Source: Thermoleophilaceae bacterium
Lineage (GTDB): Bacteria; Actinomycetota; Thermoleophilia; Solirubrobacterales; Thermoleophilaceae
NCBI GenBank assembly: GCA_036378175.1
Contig: DASUWY010000023.1
Location: forward strand, 1 to 64,000
Direction: 5' to 3'
DNA: 64,000 nucleotides
The position numbers and the translations under genes are program-made. The notes under the pieces are model-generated. The model was given only the letters and a program-made list of their open reading frames with translations. It was not told the origin of the DNA and did not search any database. Below, piece after piece: positions 57,370 through 64,000 of this stretch. The stretch's first letter is position 1, and every line of letters starts with the position of its first letter.

Positions 57370-58361
57370 GCCGCCACCGCCTGCGTCCGCGGAGGCGACA
57401 CGCGCACGTGCAGAAGCGGCGTGCGCTGGAGCGGGCCGATCAGCTCCACGCGGCCGTCGTCGTGGACGATCGCCCCGCCGCGGTCGCGCAATACGCGCCG
57501 GGCGCCGCTTGGACCGAGCAGCAGCGCCGTCTTGGCGAGGGTCTCGGCCTCGAGCGTGGTGTCGGCCAGCGCCGTGGCCGTCACGAGTCCGGTCCAGGCG
57601 GGCCGGCCGGTGGCTGGGTTTAGCAGGTGATGGGCATAGGAGCCGTCCGGCATCCGCCACACCCGCGTGTTGATCCCCGAGGTGGCCACGCCTCCCGAAC
57701 CCACCGGGATGGTGGCCGCGCACTCGCGCGTGAAGGGATGCTCGATCTCAACGTGGTAAGGAACGCGCGCGGCATCCGGGCCTCCGATCCGCATGTCGCC
57801 GCCGCAATCCACCACGAAGCGGGAGTAGCCCGCCAGGGTGTGGGCGATCGCGTCCGCGCAGAGGCCCTTGCCGGCGCCGCCTGTGTCGAAGCGCACGCCT
57901 GCCGGGCGGCGGATCATTCCCGCCGCCGCGTCCACGCGGATCTCGCTCCAGCGGCTGTGCGGATCTGGCTGTGCCGGGGCCCGCACCGGAGCGCAGGGCA
58001 GCGCTTCGCCCAGCGGCGCGGGCGTGGCGTCCTTCCTCGACTCGCGGTAGCCGATCGCCTCGATCGGTCCCACGAGCGTGGGATCCACGAGGCCGCCACT
58101 GCGCTCGGCGGCCCACACGCCGGCGGCCACCGCACTGCACAGCAGTGGCGAGGCGGGCACCGCATCACGTGCGTCCGCATTCAGCGCACACAGCTCGCTA
58201 TCGCCGCGGAAGCGCGACAGCCGTTCGTCGAACGCGTGCACGAAGTCGCACGCCCGGGCGGCTGCCTCGGCAGGGCTCGGAAGGCCCGGCTCGACGGGAT
58301 CCCCGATCAGCAGGCGGATCTCCGAGCCCATCGCCCGGAACGTCAGGTCGTGCTCGCTCAT
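57366..58361 (-). CDS. apbE: FAD:protein FMN transferase (ApbE)
   Basis: Covalently attaches FMN from FAD to Thr of an exported target protein. 331 residues. Conserved regions: FRAMGSEIRLLIG near the start, LSRFRGDSELCALN, FDTGGAGKGLCADAIAHTL (FAD/Mg site, about 158-176), GSGGVATSG and HHLLNPATGRPAW, then DTTLEAETLAKTALLLG. No signal peptide is evident, which suggests cytoplasmic action or a non-canonical export. The usual FMN_bind (NqrC/RnfG-like) substrate protein is not encoded in the window. Confidence 0.92.
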   Translation of the reverse strand: MSEHDLTFRAMGSEIRLLIGDPVEPGLPSPAEAAARACDFVHAFDERLSRFRGDSELCALNADARDAVPASPLLCSAVAAGVWAAERSGGLVDPTLVGPIEAIGYRESRKDATPAPLGEALPCAPVRAPAQPDPHSRWSEIRVDAAAGMIRRPAGVRFDTGGAGKGLCADAIAHTLAGYSRFVVDCGGDMRIGGPDAARVPYHVEIEHPFTRECAATIPVGSGGVATSGINTRVWRMPDGSYAHHLLNPATGRPAWTGLVTATALADTTLEAETLAKTALLLGPSGARRVLRDRGGAIVHDDGRVELIGPLQRTPLLHVRVSPPRTQAVAA

Positions 58362-58768
58362 GAGGTGCGGGTGACCGGTGCGGGCGCGGGAGCCGGCGCC
58401 GGCGCGGGAGCCGGACTGCTCGTCACCACCGGGGCCGACGAGGTGACGGTGCCGCCGCCACCGCCGCCACCCGAGGAACCCGTGGTCAGCGCGGGCTGCG
58501 CCGAGCTCGTGCTCTGCGACGCGGGGATCACCTTCGTGATCACGTAGTCGTCCTCGACCTTGCGCAGGACCACGCGGCGCGGCTGCTGCTGCACCTGGGC
58601 CACCTTCGCGGGCGCGGCGGAAAGCGCCGGGTCGTTCCCGGCGCGCACCTGGAAGGCGAGGAACGCGAGGATCGCCAGGAAAGCCGCCAGCGACCCGAGC
58701 ACCACCGTGGACGCGCTCGGGCGGTTGCGCTTGCGCGGGCGGGGGCTCGGTGTGGCCCGCTCAGTCAT
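58358..58768 (-). CDS. Membrane-anchored protein with Gly/Pro-rich tail, unknown function
   Basis: 136 residues. A basic N-terminus (RPRKRNRPS), one membrane helix (about 22-42), a short conserved-looking segment QQQPRRVVLRKVEDDYVITKVIP, then low complexity (GGGGGGG and SPAPAPAPAPAPAP). The core would lie outside the membrane. 4-base overlap with apbE and 8-base overlap with the upstream gene put it in the same operon. It may present or stabilise the haem/flavin proteins; no motif for FMN attachment (DxxTGAT-like) is seen. Confidence 0.75.
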   Translation of the reverse strand: MTERATPSPRPRKRNRPSASTVVLGSLAAFLAILAFLAFQVRAGNDPALSAAPAKVAQVQQQPRRVVLRKVEDDYVITKVIPASQSTSSAQPALTTGSSGGGGGGGTVTSSAPVVTSSPAPAPAPAPAPAPVTRTS

Positions 58769-59189
58769 CGTGACCCTCGTGCTCATGCTCGCCCTCGCCA
58801 CCGCCGCTGCCACCGCTCGTGCGGGTGCGTAGCGGAGTGTGGGTCTGGGTGCCGCTGCTGCCACTCGACCCGGTGCGGATCGGGGTGCTGGTGGGGGCGG
58901 GGGCCGGCGCAGCCGCGACCGGCGCGGGAGCTGCGGCCGCCACCGGGGCTGGAGCGGGCGCCACCGCGGCCGTCTGAGCCGCGTGCTTCGGATGGTGGGG
59001 CTTCTCGTGGATCGTGCGCCGGTGCACCCGCTTGATGTGCACGGTGCGCACCACGGTGGTCGCCGCGGCGGGGGTCTGGGCAACCGTCTGCTTGGTCTCG
59101 CCGCGCTCCGGTGCCAGCATCACGCCCGCCACGCCACCCACGGCGAAGAGCGAGGCGCCGGCGGCGAGCTTGCTTGCGTTAGAGGTCAT
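58761..59189 (-). CDS. Exported His-rich protein ending in GHDD, unknown function
   Basis: 142 residues. N-terminal signal anchor (about 6-26, LAAGASLFAVGGVAGVMLAP), a His/Arg-rich segment HIKRVHRRTIHEKPHHPKH (about 51-69), a Pro/Ala linker, and a C-terminal acidic/His tail GEGEHEHEGHDD. Both His clusters could bind transition metal. First gene of the minus-strand redox operon, divergent from the two-component system; another anchored protein in the same cluster (61438-61836) ends in the same GHDD. Confidence 0.75.
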   Translation of the reverse strand: MTSNASKLAAGASLFAVGGVAGVMLAPERGETKQTVAQTPAAATTVVRTVHIKRVHRRTIHEKPHHPKHAAQTAAVAPAPAPVAAAAPAPVAAAPAPAPTSTPIRTGSSGSSGTQTHTPLRTRTSGGSGGGEGEHEHEGHDD

Positions 59190-59251
59190 GGAGGTCCTTG
59201 GTTTCGGGGTCCTGCCATATGGTCGGCACGGCCCGCCAAGCCCTCAACAAG

Positions 59252-59266
59252 CTCGCTCAAAGCGAG
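59252..59266. promoter_or_regulatory. Palindrome CTCGCT-CAA-AGCGAG between divergent operons
   Basis: Perfect 6-bp inverted repeat in the 145-base gap between the His-rich operon and the response-regulator gene; a possible binding site for the adjacent regulator. The rest of the gap has no gene. Confidence 0.35.
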
Positions 59267-59322
59267 TGGAAAACCCTTGTCAAGAACAGGTAAAGCCCGG
59301 ATGGCAGAGCACTCCAGCTCTC

Positions 59323-59328
59323 TAAGGT
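59323..59328 (+). promoter_or_regulatory. -10 box TAAGGT; leaderless start of response regulator
   Basis: TAAGGT ends 6 bases before GTG 59335; no ribosome-binding site. Confidence 0.55.
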
Positions 59329-59334
59329 GGCCTT

Positions 59335-60039
59335 GTGGACGCACGCCCGCGCATCCTGTTCGTGGAGGACGAGCGCTCCATCTCGGAGCCCTTCTCGCAC
59401 GCGCTGGAGCGCGAGGGATTCGACCCGGTGGTGGCGCAAACCGCGGCCGAGGCGCTGCAGCTCGCCGAGCGCGTGGACCCGGCGCTGATCCTGCTCGATC
59501 TGATGCTGCCCGACGGCGACGGGCGGGACGTGTGCCGCGAGCTGCGCCGCACCTCTGACCGCCCGATCATCATGCTCACCGCGCGCGGGACGGAGACCGA
59601 CCGCATCGTCGGCCTCGAGCTGGGCGCGGACGACTACGTGGTCAAGCCGTTCAGCGGGCCGGAGGTGATCGCGCGCATCCGCGCGGTCCTGCGGCGCACG
59701 GGGGCCGACGGCAAGCGCGAGCGGCCTCTGCGGGTGGACGGACTTGCGCTCGATCCCGCGTCACGGCGCGTGGTGCTGGACGGCCACCAGCTCGAGCTGA
59801 GTCGCAAGGAGTTCGACCTGCTGCTCGCGCTGATGACCCGCGCCGGGCGCGTGGCGCGCCGCGAGGACCTGATGTCCGAGGTGTGGGACGAGAACTGGTT
59901 CGGCTCCACGCGCACCCTCGACACCCATATCGGCTGGCTGCGCCGGAAGCTCGGCGAGGACCCCGCCGCGCCTCGCTTCATTCACACGGTGCGCGGGGTG
60001 GGCTTCAGGTTTGCCGCGCCGGAGGAGCTGGAGCCGTAA
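59335..60039 (+). CDS. OmpR/PhoB-family response regulator
   Basis: 234 residues. Receiver domain with acidic pocket E11/D12, phospho-acceptor D55 in LLDLMLPDGDG, Thr of MLTARGTE and Lys of VVKPFSG; winged helix with ELSRKEFDLLLALMTRAGRVARREDLM and the recognition helix STRTLDTHIGWLRRKL. GTG start leaderless. Its stop is TAA, which overlaps the position where the sensor-kinase start codon is expected. Divergent from the His-rich/ApbE operon, which it may control. Confidence 0.94.
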   Translation: MDARPRILFVEDERSISEPFSHALEREGFDPVVAQTAAEALQLAERVDPALILLDLMLPDGDGRDVCRELRRTSDRPIIMLTARGTETDRIVGLELGADDYVVKPFSGPEVIARIRAVLRRTGADGKRERPLRVDGLALDPASRRVVLDGHQLELSRKEFDLLLALMTRAGRVARREDLMSEVWDENWFGSTRTLDTHIGWLRRKLGEDPAAPRFIHTVRGVGFRFAAPEELEP

Positions 60040-61457
60040 GCCTGCGCACTCGACTCCTGCTCGCGTTCGCGTACGTGCTCCTGCTCGCCCTGGTGGCGTT
60101 CGGGGTGCCGCTCGCCCTCAGCCTGCGCGACCGCGTGGATGCCGAGGTGCGCTTCCAGGCCTCGAGCCAGGCGGACATCCTGGCCTCCACCGCCTCCGAT
60201 CTGCTTGGGAAGAACAACCGTGGCAACCTGCAGAGAGTGGTGAACGAAGGTGCGGCGTCCGTGCGCGGCCGGGTGATCGTGGTGGACCGCACCGGCAAGG
60301 TGCTGGCGGACAGCGCCGGCGCTGCCACGGTGGGCCAGAGCTACGCGCCCCGCCCGGAGATCGCGGCGGCGCTCGCCGGGCGCAATTACCAGAAGTCTCG
60401 GCACAGCGACACGCTCAAGGCCGACATCCTCGCCACCGCCACGCCGATCCGCCACAACGGTCAGCCGGATGGCGCCGTGCGGGTGACACAGAACGTCGCA
60501 TCGGTGCATCGCGCGGTGAGGAACACGATCGGCGGGCTCGCGCTGATCGGCGCTGTGGTGCTCATCCTGGGCCTCGTGGCCGGCCTCGTGATCTCCGGAC
60601 AGGTGGCGCGGCCCATGCGCCGCCTCAGCATCGCCGTGAGGCGCATCACGCAGGGCGATCTCACGGCGCGCGCACCGGTGGAGGGCAGCTCCGACCAGCG
60701 CTCACTGGCAACTTCTTTCAACGAGATGACCGAGCGGCTCGCCGGCGCGCTCAACGCCCAGCGCCGTTTCGTGGCGGACGCGTCGCATCAGCTGCGAACG
60801 CCACTCACCGGCCTGCGCCTGCGCATCGAGGAGGCTCAGGCGGTGGGGGTGAGCCCCGCCGCGGACCACGAGCTCGACGAGGGGCTGCACGAGGTGGACC
60901 GTCTCTCCGACATGGTCAACGAGCTGCTCCTGCTGAGCCGCGCGAGCGAGCAGCCGGCGGGCGAGCCAGCGCTCGTGCGACTCGCGGGTGCGGCAGACCG
61001 TGCGATGCAGCGCTGGCAGCCGGCCGCGGAGGAGCGCTCCGTGAGCCTGGTCCGCGCGGCGGACACCCAGCCCGGCGCCGTGCTGTGCCAGCCGGCGGAC
61101 GTCGACCGGGCGCTCGATTCGATCGTGGAGAACGCGGTGCAGTACTCCCGCGAGGGCGGCGAGGTGACCGTGGCGGTGAGCGGTGGCGTGATCGAGGTGC
61201 TGGACCGCGGTCCGGGGCTCGAGGCGGGCGAGGAGGAGGCCGTGTTCGAGCGCTTCCACCGCGGCCGTGCTGGACGCTCCGGTCCTCCGGGCACCGGCCT
61301 CGGCCTCCCGATCGCGCGGGAGCTCGCCCGCCGCTGGGGTGGCGACGTGAAGCTTGGCCGCCGCGACGGCGGCGGCGTGAGGGCGACGCTCACGTTTGAG
61401 GTCGCGAGCGAGCAGTCGAAGGACGGAGGTGAGCGCCATGCCGCGCCCGTCTCGTAG
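60036..61457 (+). CDS. Sensor histidine kinase with anomalous start codon
   Basis: About 473 residues if read from 60036. Membrane helices at about 5-27 and 165-190, an extracytoplasmic sensor of about 135 residues, HAMP (GQVARPMRRLSIAVRRITQ), phospho-acceptor His in DASHQLRTPLTG, N box SIVENAVQYSREGGE, G1 DRGPGLEAG, G2 GTGLGLPIARELARRWGG. The N-terminus xSLRTRLLLAFAYVLLL fits the family, but the first codon is GTA (60036-60038), not GTG, because the overlapping stop is TAA. Alternatives are CTG 60042 or GTG 60075, the latter removing half of the first helix. GGAG lies 6-14 bases upstream. Confidence 0.88.
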   Translation, partial: VSLRTRLLLAFAYVLLLALVAFGVPLALSLRDRVDAEVRFQASSQADILASTASDLLGKNNRGNLQRVVNEGAASVRGRVIVVDRTGKVLADSAGAATVGQSYAPRPEIAAALAGRNYQKSRHSDTLKADILATATPIRHNGQPDGAVRVTQNVASVHRAVRNTIGGLALIGAVVLILGLVAGLVISGQVARPMRRLSIAVRRITQGDLTARAPVEGSSDQRSLATSFNEMTERLAGALNAQRRFVADASHQLRTPLTGLRLRIEEAQAVGVSPAADHELDEGLHEVDRLSDMVNELLLLSRASEQPAGEPALVRLAGAADRAMQRWQPAAEERSVSLVRAADTQPGAVLCQPADVDRALDSIVENAVQYSREGGEVTVAVSGGVIEVLDRGPGLEAGEEEAVFERFHRGRAGRSGPPGTGLGLPIARELARRWGGDVKLGRRDGGGVRATLTFEVASEQSKDGGERHAAPVS

Positions 61458-61836
61458 GAACGGCGTCTGGAGCTCAGCGACCTGGATCGCGCTCGCGCTG
61501 ATCGGGCTCGTGCTGGCCGCCGGGGTGTCGATCGCGGCGAGCAAGCTCACGCGCCAGCACATCGGCATCTCCTCGGAGCCGCTTTCCGCTGGGCAGGAGC
61601 TCGCACCGGCCAGCACCACCACGCCGGTCCGCCGCATGCCTGCGCGTCAGCACCGTCACAGGCAGCACAGCGGCACCACCACGCCGGCGCCGATCACCCC
61701 CGCCCCGACGCCCGGCCCGCTGCCGCCGGTGACTCCCGCGCCAGCTCCCACACCGCCCCAGCCTCAGCACCACGACGACTCGAGTGGCAAGGACGACTCG
61801 GGCGGTACCCAGTCAGGTGGCGGGCACGACGACTAG
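61438..61836 (+). CDS. Membrane-anchored His/Asp-rich protein ending in GHDD, unknown function
   Basis: 132 residues. Basic N-terminus (PRPSRRN), a membrane helix (about 13-35, WIALALIGLVLAAGVSIAAS), a short stretch GISSEPLSAGQELAP, then RMPARQHRHRQHSGTTTP, a Pro/Thr linker and a tail QPQHHDDSSGKDDSGG...GGGHDD. His and Asp clusters could bind metal. GGAGGT 9 bases upstream and a 20-base overlap with the kinase gene support the ATG. Architecture and the GHDD end match the protein at 58761-59189. The TAG stop shares CTAG with the convergent CBS gene. Confidence 0.75.
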   Translation: MPRPSRRNGVWSSATWIALALIGLVLAAGVSIAASKLTRQHIGISSEPLSAGQELAPASTTTPVRRMPARQHRHRQHSGTTTPAPITPAPTPGPLPPVTPAPAPTPPQPQHHDDSSGKDDSGGTQSGGGHDD

Positions 61837-62276
61837 CTGCGCTCGAGCGTGATCAGGTTCACCGGCGAGATCACGCCCTCGGGAAGCACGTCGCGGCCGC
61901 GGACCACGAGCAGGTGGCTCGTCTCCGGCTGGGACAGCATCATCAGGGCATCACGCGCACTCGCGCCCGCGTCGATCGTGTGAACCCGCTCGGTCACGGC
62001 GTCGCGCGCGTGCACGAGCCCCACGTCCTGGCCGACCCACGCGAGCAGCCCCCGGGCCGTGACCCAGCCCACCGGCGAGCCGTGCTGCGTTCCCACCACG
62101 AGCACCGCGTGCACATCGTGCGCGCGCATGGCCCGGAACACCTGGATGAGCGATGCATCCTCCGCGATCGACACCACACCCGGGGTCATTACGTCGCGCA
62201 CGGGGGTGTCGAGATGGTCTCCCCCGAAATGGCCTGTGCGGTACTCGCCGTGTGTGTGCGTGGAGGTGATGGGCAT
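61833..62276 (-). CDS. Two-CBS-domain protein
   Basis: 147 residues. After a His-rich start (MPITSTHTHGEYRTGHFGGDH) come two CBS modules: TPVRDVMTPGVVSIAEDASLIQ with VGTQHGSPVGWVTARGLL (about 22-80) and ARDAVTERVHTIDAGASARDAL with VVRGRDVLPEGVISPVNLITL (about 85-145). CBS pairs bind adenine nucleotides and regulate partner enzymes or channels. AAAGGAG upstream supports the ATG at 62276 rather than an earlier in-frame ATG. No catalytic domain is attached. Confidence 0.88.
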   Translation of the reverse strand: MPITSTHTHGEYRTGHFGGDHLDTPVRDVMTPGVVSIAEDASLIQVFRAMRAHDVHAVLVVGTQHGSPVGWVTARGLLAWVGQDVGLVHARDAVTERVHTIDAGASARDALMMLSQPETSHLLVVRGRDVLPEGVISPVNLITLERS

Positions 62277-62375
62277 GGCCGCTCTCCTTTTGAAGGCCCT
62301 CAGGGCGAGCATGCGGCACGCCGGTGCGCGCGTCATCCGCGCTCACCCCTCCGCCACGTCAGTACCGGCTACGGA

Positions 62376-63005
62376 TCAGCTCTCGATCAGCTCGTGATCG
62401 AGCGCGTAGCGCACCAGCTCTGCGCGGCTGGACAGCCGCAGCTTCTGCTGGATGTGTGCGCGATGCGATTCGACCGTGCGCACGCTGAGGTAGAGCTGGT
62501 CGGCGATCTCCTGGTTGGTGTGACCCAGCGCGATCAGCCGCAGCACCTGCACCTCTCGCTCAGTGAGATCGTCCGGGGGGCCGCTCGGCTCCGGCGGCGC
62601 GGCCGCGAGACGAGCGCCGAGCTCCGGGTTGAGGTAGGTCCTGCCCTCCGCCGCGAGTCGCACGGCCTCCACGAGCTCGCTGTCCGCGGCCTCCTTCAGC
62701 ACATAGCCGAGCGCGCCGGCCCTGAGAGCCTCGCGCGCGAAGCTCGGGTCGTTCTGCATTGTGAGTACCACCACCCGCGTGTCCGGCGAGTTCTCCATGA
62801 ACACGGGAATGGCCGGCAGGCTCGGGTCCCCGGGCATGTTCAGGTCGAGCACGAGCACGCTTGGCCGGTGAGCGCGCACGTAATGCATCGCCGCGCTCAC
62901 ATCCCCCGCCTCGGCCACCACCTCGAAGTCCGGCTCCGCGTCGAGCAACATGCGCAGCCCGCTCCGGACAACCGCGTGATCGTCCGCAATAACGATCTTC
63001 GTCAC
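62376..63005 (-). CDS. NarL/LuxR-family response regulator
   Basis: 209 residues from the GTG start. Receiver: D8/D9 in IVIADDH, phospho-acceptor D54 in LVLDLNMPG, Thr in VVLTMQND and Lys in GYVLKEAADSELVEAV. LuxR-type HTH at about 140-200: LTEREVQVLRLIALGHTNQEIADQLYLSVRTVESHRAHIQQKL. No sensor kinase is adjacent; orphan regulators of this type may respond to a distant kinase. TACGCT 7 bases before the GTG indicates a leaderless mRNA. Confidence 0.93.
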   Translation of the reverse strand: MTKIVIADDHAVVRSGLRMLLDAEPDFEVVAEAGDVSAAMHYVRAHRPSVLVLDLNMPGDPSLPAIPVFMENSPDTRVVVLTMQNDPSFAREALRAGALGYVLKEAADSELVEAVRLAAEGRTYLNPELGARLAAAPPEPSGPPDDLTEREVQVLRLIALGHTNQEIADQLYLSVRTVESHRAHIQQKLRLSSRAELVRYALDHELIES

Positions 63006-63012
63006 GCGCCCC

Positions 63013-63018
63013 AGCGTA
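63013..63018 (-). promoter_or_regulatory. -10 box TACGCT; leaderless start of NarL-type regulator
   Basis: Minus-strand TACGCT ends 7 bases before GTG 63005. The 178-base gap to the next gene has no other gene. Confidence 0.55.
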
Positions 63019-63183
63019 TATGCCCGGTCGGGCAATCGAATCAGCAATCCACCTGAGACCGGCTGCGGAAAACTACGGATCGCGTCTGCGGCGCGGCGCG
63101 AGCGAACTCACGCAAGAGCTGCGGATGCCGCTGCCTCCAGCCGGACCGACTATGTGGACGTAAACAGTTCTGAGGAGGCAGTG

Positions 63184-63816
63184 ATGAAGCGCAACATCTG
63201 GACATACGGCGGGGTGGTGGCGAGCTTCGTACTCATCGCGTTCGGCATCGTCTCGATCGTGGTTGCATTGAACGGCCGGTCCGAGGTCCGTTCGGACGTG
63301 AAGCGCGAGGCCATCGTCGGTTCGCCCGACATGACCCCCGTGGCCATCAAGGCAGAGGCCCAGAAGGCCGGCCTTAAGGACGTGTCGATCCCGAGCTGCA
63401 CGGTGGCGAACCAGACCATCGACACCGGCGCGAAGGCGAAGTGCTTCGCGAGCTACATGCGGATCCACACGCTGGAGGCCACTGGTGGCAAGACCTACGC
63501 CGAGATGCCTCGCTACGCGACGGCTGACGGCAAGGGCACGAACGACACGGCGGCCGCCCTGCAGAAGAACGGCCAGCCCGTTGACAACCCGGCCCGGAAC
63601 ATCTGGGTGACCGAGACGGCACTCACCACCGCGCTGAACACCTCCTACTTCGCGGAGCAGGTGTCCATGTTCTCGCTGGTGATGGGCATCGCGCTCCTGC
63701 TGAGCGGCCTGGGCTTCGGGGTCCTGACGATCAGGCTCCTCGCCCCCGCGACGCGCAAGGAGGAGTCGGAGGCCAAGGCAGTCGCCCCCGCCGCGACGCC
63801 GGCCACCGGCCACTAG
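63184..63816 (+). CDS. Two-helix membrane protein with external Cys-containing loop, unknown function
   Basis: 210 residues. Membrane helices at about 8-30 and 163-188 enclose an extracytoplasmic domain of about 130 residues beginning GRSEVRSDVKREAIVGSPDM and containing two Cys (IPSCTVAN and AKCFASYM) that could form a disulfide. The C-terminus is a short Ala/Pro-rich tail. GAGGAGG 7 bases before the ATG at 63184 fixes the start; an upstream in-frame GTG is rejected. Such proteins recur in actinobacteria, but I know of no function. Confidence 0.8.
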   Translation: MKRNIWTYGGVVASFVLIAFGIVSIVVALNGRSEVRSDVKREAIVGSPDMTPVAIKAEAQKAGLKDVSIPSCTVANQTIDTGAKAKCFASYMRIHTLEATGGKTYAEMPRYATADGKGTNDTAAALQKNGQPVDNPARNIWVTETALTTALNTSYFAEQVSMFSLVMGIALLLSGLGFGVLTIRLLAPATRKEESEAKAVAPAATPATGH

Positions 63817-63837
63817 CAGCAAGTCCCATCAACCACA

Positions 63838-63870
63838 TGCGCCGGAGGCCGCTGGGCAGCCTCCGGCGCA
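63838..63870 (+). terminator. Perfect 12-bp stem-loop
   Basis: TGCGCCGGAGGC (63838-63849) pairs with GCCTCCGGCGCA (63859-63870) around a 9-base loop; no T-run follows. It separates the membrane-protein gene from the ABC ATPase gene. Confidence 0.65.
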
Positions 63871-63888
63871 GGTGCTTCGGTAACCGAT

Positions 63889-64000
63889 ATGGCAGCGATC
63901 GTTGAGACAGACAGACTCACGAAGCGCTACGGCGCTGCCCGGGGCATCGAGGAGGTCTCGCTGGAGGTGCAAGCCGGTGAGATCTTCGGCTTTCTCGGGC
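63889..64000 (+). CDS. ABC transporter ATP-binding protein (3' truncated by window end)
   Basis: Only 37 codons are visible: VETDRLTKRYGAARGIEEVSL and EIFGFLG, the start of an ABC ATPase just before Walker A. The DrrA-like phrase KRYG...GEIFGFLG suggests a drug or lipid exporter ATPase. ATG start 18 bases after the terminator stem. Confidence 0.85.
   Translation, partial: MAAIVETDRLTKRYGAARGIEEVSLEVQAGEIFGFLG

Noticed and set aside
58370-58420. GC-rich direct repetition that looks like a tandem repeat
   Set aside because: It encodes the Ala-Pro dipeptide tail of the anchored protein and is explained by low-complexity coding.

Overview
The window is about 64 kb of very GC-rich chromosome (near 70 percent) with dense genes, many 4-base ATGA/GTGA overlaps, frequent GTG and some TTG starts, and many genes whose only upstream signal is a TANNNT box 6-11 bases before the start codon. 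Content points to an actinobacterium of the Thermoleophilia/Solirubrobacterales type: a b6-type menaquinol:cytochrome c reductase (Rieske, cytochrome b6, subunit IV fused to cytochrome c), menaquinone genes, Tat export, a DnaC-like loader beside dnaB, and LtrA and CPBP proteins. The lineage is inferred from gene content; no rRNA is present. I saw no prophage, insertion sequence or CRISPR array.

Layout. 1-3952: qcrABC, menG and a polyprenyl diphosphate synthase (respiratory quinone module; the Rieske protein is a Tat substrate). 3982-7375: a zinc-ribbon protein, dcd, tatA, tatC, an anchored TPR-like protein and a STAS protein. 7447-8456: tRNA-Lys(CTT), an inverted copy of its 3' end and a broken phosphotransferase pseudogene. 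8493-13180: citryl-CoA lyase-like protein, acyl-CoA ligase, GST, two small alpha/beta-fold proteins and a class IV aminotransferase. 13345-16778: UDP-GlcNAc 2-epimerase, sugar dehydrogenase, N-acyltransferase and a membrane protein (nucleotide-sugar/surface glycan). 16844-26137 (minus strand): rpsF, MFS pump, flavin monooxygenase, ssb, rpsR, rplI, dnaB with a 420-residue intein, dnaC-like and purA.

26624-34854 (minus strand) is one tightly coupled run: response regulator, sensor kinase, HtrA protease, inositol-phosphatase-like protein, degenerate anti-sigma ATPase, TreT, OtsA and a metallo-beta-lactamase-fold hydrolase, which reads as an envelope/osmotic stress operon. 34924-46517: a degenerate M28-like membrane protein, a FlgM-like protein, thiL, a membrane glycosyltransferase, a class A PBP, MscS, a PIG-V-like mannosyltransferase, HAD, CPBP protease and an ABC-2 exporter. 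46564-54152: L,D-transpeptidase, pyrE, LtrA with an ECF sigma/anti-sigma pair, a metallophosphoesterase, an aldo-keto reductase and small proteins. 54232-63005: a redox cluster (FAD oxidoreductase, Zn-dehydrogenase, ferric-reductase-like haem membrane protein, ApbE flavinyltransferase), three anchored low-complexity proteins of which two end in the same GHDD tail, an OmpR-type two-component system, a CBS protein and a NarL-type regulator. The window closes with a membrane protein and a truncated ABC ATPase.

Most notable: (1) the haem/ApbE/His-Asp-rich-tail/two-component cluster at 56.8-61.8 kb, the best candidate for an undescribed extracytoplasmic metal or electron-transfer system; (2) two families of short tandem repeats, a heptamer (GGAGGYC) and an octamer (GCAAYTCC), each at three separated loci and partly read in frame as protein; (3) a recurrent leaderless-promoter architecture; (4) a sensor-kinase gene whose expected GTG start is GTA because the overlapping stop is TAA instead of TGA; (5) the stress-trehalose operon with a catalytically degenerate anti-sigma ATPase; (6) the S6 operon split by a drug pump and a monooxygenase.
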